DNA from: Dehalococcoidia bacterium
GTDB lineage: Bacteria > Chloroflexota > Dehalococcoidia > Lucifugimonadales > Lucifugimonadaceae
DNA: 40,315 nt
Assembly (NCBI GenBank): GCA_028285005.1
Contig: JANQQP010000026.1
Span: 1 to 40,315 of the forward strand
Direction of reading: 5' to 3'
Each line of letters begins with the position of its first letter. The stretch's first letter is position 1. A program made the translations under genes and the position numbers. Of the stretch, positions 39,477 to 40,315 are shown piece after piece. Under the pieces are notes generated by a model. The model had not been told where the DNA came from. It made no database searches and saw only the letters and a list, made by a program, of their open reading frames with translations.

Positions 39477-40315
39477 TCAGTGATCGTGTCCGTGGCCGCC
39501 GCGACCGATCAGGTGCGGATGGACAGAGTGCTGTGGTGAGAAGCGTCGTCCTGCGCGCAGAGTTTCGACCGGGACGAGCAGCTGGTTGCCTTCTCGGGTT
39601 GCACCGCGGGCGTCAGTGAGCGTGACCGGGCCCTCTCGCATCTCGATGATCGAGATGTCAGCGTCTGCGCCGACCTTCAGCGTGCCGATGTGTTCGTCAA
39701 GGTGTACGGCGCGTGCAGGTGCGGTTGTGCCAAGCGCGATCACATCGTCCAGCGAACGGCCAAGGTAGAGATACTTCGACAGCGTCGTCATCAGGTCGAA
39801 GACAGGGCCGCGGATGTTGTAGCGGTGCACGTCGCTGCTGACTGTGCCCGCCCAGAAGCCGTCCTCTATCGCCTTCTCCTGCACATCGAACGAGAAGCTG
39901 CCCTGGCCGTGGCCAACATCAAAGATCACGCCACGCTCGGCTGCGTCTTTTGCAACGTCTTTGACACGGTCGTTGTTGTCGAGGATGCCGTTCGTGTTGC
40001 CGGTGAAGCTGTGGGTGACGATGTCGCCGCTTCGCAGTACCGGAAGCAGCTCTTCGAGCGGGTGAACCGAGCCGCCGATGTGGATCATGAGCGGCTTACC
40101 GATCTCTTTGGCCGCCTGCGATGCCCGCCTGATGGCGACAACATCGTCTTCACCGACGATGTTGTCGGTGAGCCGGACCTTGATGCCAACGATGCGGTCT
40201 GCATGCAGCTTCGCCGCCTCAACTGCCTTGTCCACGCGTGCCCAGCGGATGTCCTGCAGCTCGCCGATGTCGTTGTCGAGCTGGCCCATGCCGGAGATGT
40301 GCAGGAAGGCCATGA
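39477..40315 (-). CDS. Amidohydrolase/deacetylase family metallohydrolase, 5' part cut by the window end
   Basis: This is the C-terminal 278 or so residues of a dihydroorotase-like amidohydrolase; the N-terminus, including the first HxH zinc motif, lies past the window end. Visible are KPLMIHIGGS (a metal-binding His), VTHSFTGNTNGIL (a second His), VIFDVGHGQGSFSF and the catalytic Asp segment VSSDVHR. The small beta-sandwich follows with LDEHIGTLKVGADADISII. The pattern matches the EF_0837-like deacetylase group, which hydrolyses acyl-amino acids or acyl sugars. A His-rich tail (GRGGHGHDH) ends the chain. The ATG near 40313 is probably an internal Met. Confidence 0.85.
   Translation of the reverse strand, partial: MAFLHISGMGQLDNDIGELQDIRWARVDKAVEAAKLHADRIVGIKVRLTDNIVGEDDVVAIRRASQAAKEIGKPLMIHIGGSVHPLEELLPVLRSGDIVTHSFTGNTNGILDNNDRVKDVAKDAAERGVIFDVGHGQGSFSFDVQEKAIEDGFWAGTVSSDVHRYNIRGPVFDLMTTLSKYLYLGRSLDDVIALGTTAPARAVHLDEHIGTLKVGADADISIIEMREGPVTLTDARGATREGNQLLVPVETLRAGRRFSPQHSVHPHLIGRGGHGHDH

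Overview
The window looks like a chromosomal segment of a high-GC (roughly 60% by eye) free-living aerobic heterotroph. The best guess is a member of the Chloroflexota, of the SAR202 or Dehalococcoidia-related marine or groundwater type. This is an inference from gene content and style, not a marker-gene result. The supporting features are lipoproteins and a membrane anti-sigma protein with long Pro/Thr/Ala-rich linkers, a MenC/NSAR-type enolase-superfamily enzyme, KorAB, a CcmE of the Cys-xxx-Tyr type, ECF sigma factors, frequent TTG and GTG starts, and short hairpin repeat modules between genes. No rRNA, tRNA, CRISPR array, prophage or transposase gene was seen.

Layout. 0-9 kb is a mixed housekeeping and repair stretch: a P-loop/DRTGG protein, Ada, a SAM methyltransferase, a VanZ-like membrane protein, a UxuA-like TIM-barrel enzyme, a GNAT enzyme, PcrA helicase and a small membrane protein. 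9-13 kb holds lipid or acyl-CoA chemistry: two MaoC/FAS1-type hydratase subunits, a MenC/NSAR-like enzyme and a 609-residue protein of two tandem SDR domains that resembles the dehydrogenase half of eukaryotic peroxisomal MFE-2. A lower-GC gene for a class III nucleotide-cyclase-like protein is translationally coupled behind the double SDR. 13.8-19.8 kb carries xylulokinase, gamma-glutamyltransferase, a ThuA-like protein, a BsuPI-like lipoprotein and a RimJ/L-type acetyltransferase. 20.2-22.8 kb is the korAB operon (2-oxoacid:ferredoxin oxidoreductase). 23-30 kb holds a membrane protein of unknown function, an ECF sigma factor divergent from a zinc-finger anti-sigma candidate, a PlsY-like protein, an MFS exporter, and a second ECF sigma factor overlapping a transmembrane Kelch-propeller protein. 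30-39 kb holds a System I cytochrome c maturation set split in two (ccmC, a ccmD-like fusion and ccmE; then ccmA and ccmB 5 kb away). Between these lie an SDR, an AztD-like zinc-metallochaperone lipoprotein, a PspC protein and two coupled NAD-epimerase paralogues. The window ends inside an amidohydrolase gene.

How the genes work together. CcmA, B, C, D-like and E would export and chaperone haem for cytochrome c, which fits respiration. KorAB feeds reduced ferredoxin from 2-oxoacids. The hydratase pair and double SDR could carry out the hydration and dehydrogenation steps of an MFE-2-like beta-oxidation. The two sigma/anti-sigma pairs and several lipoproteins point to envelope sensing. The most unusual items are the orphan cyclase-like gene, the tandem SDR with a recent internal duplication, the sigma/Kelch receptor pair with a palindromic promoter, the paired inverted repeats before the AztD-like gene, and the epimerase pair in which one copy has lost its catalytic dyad.
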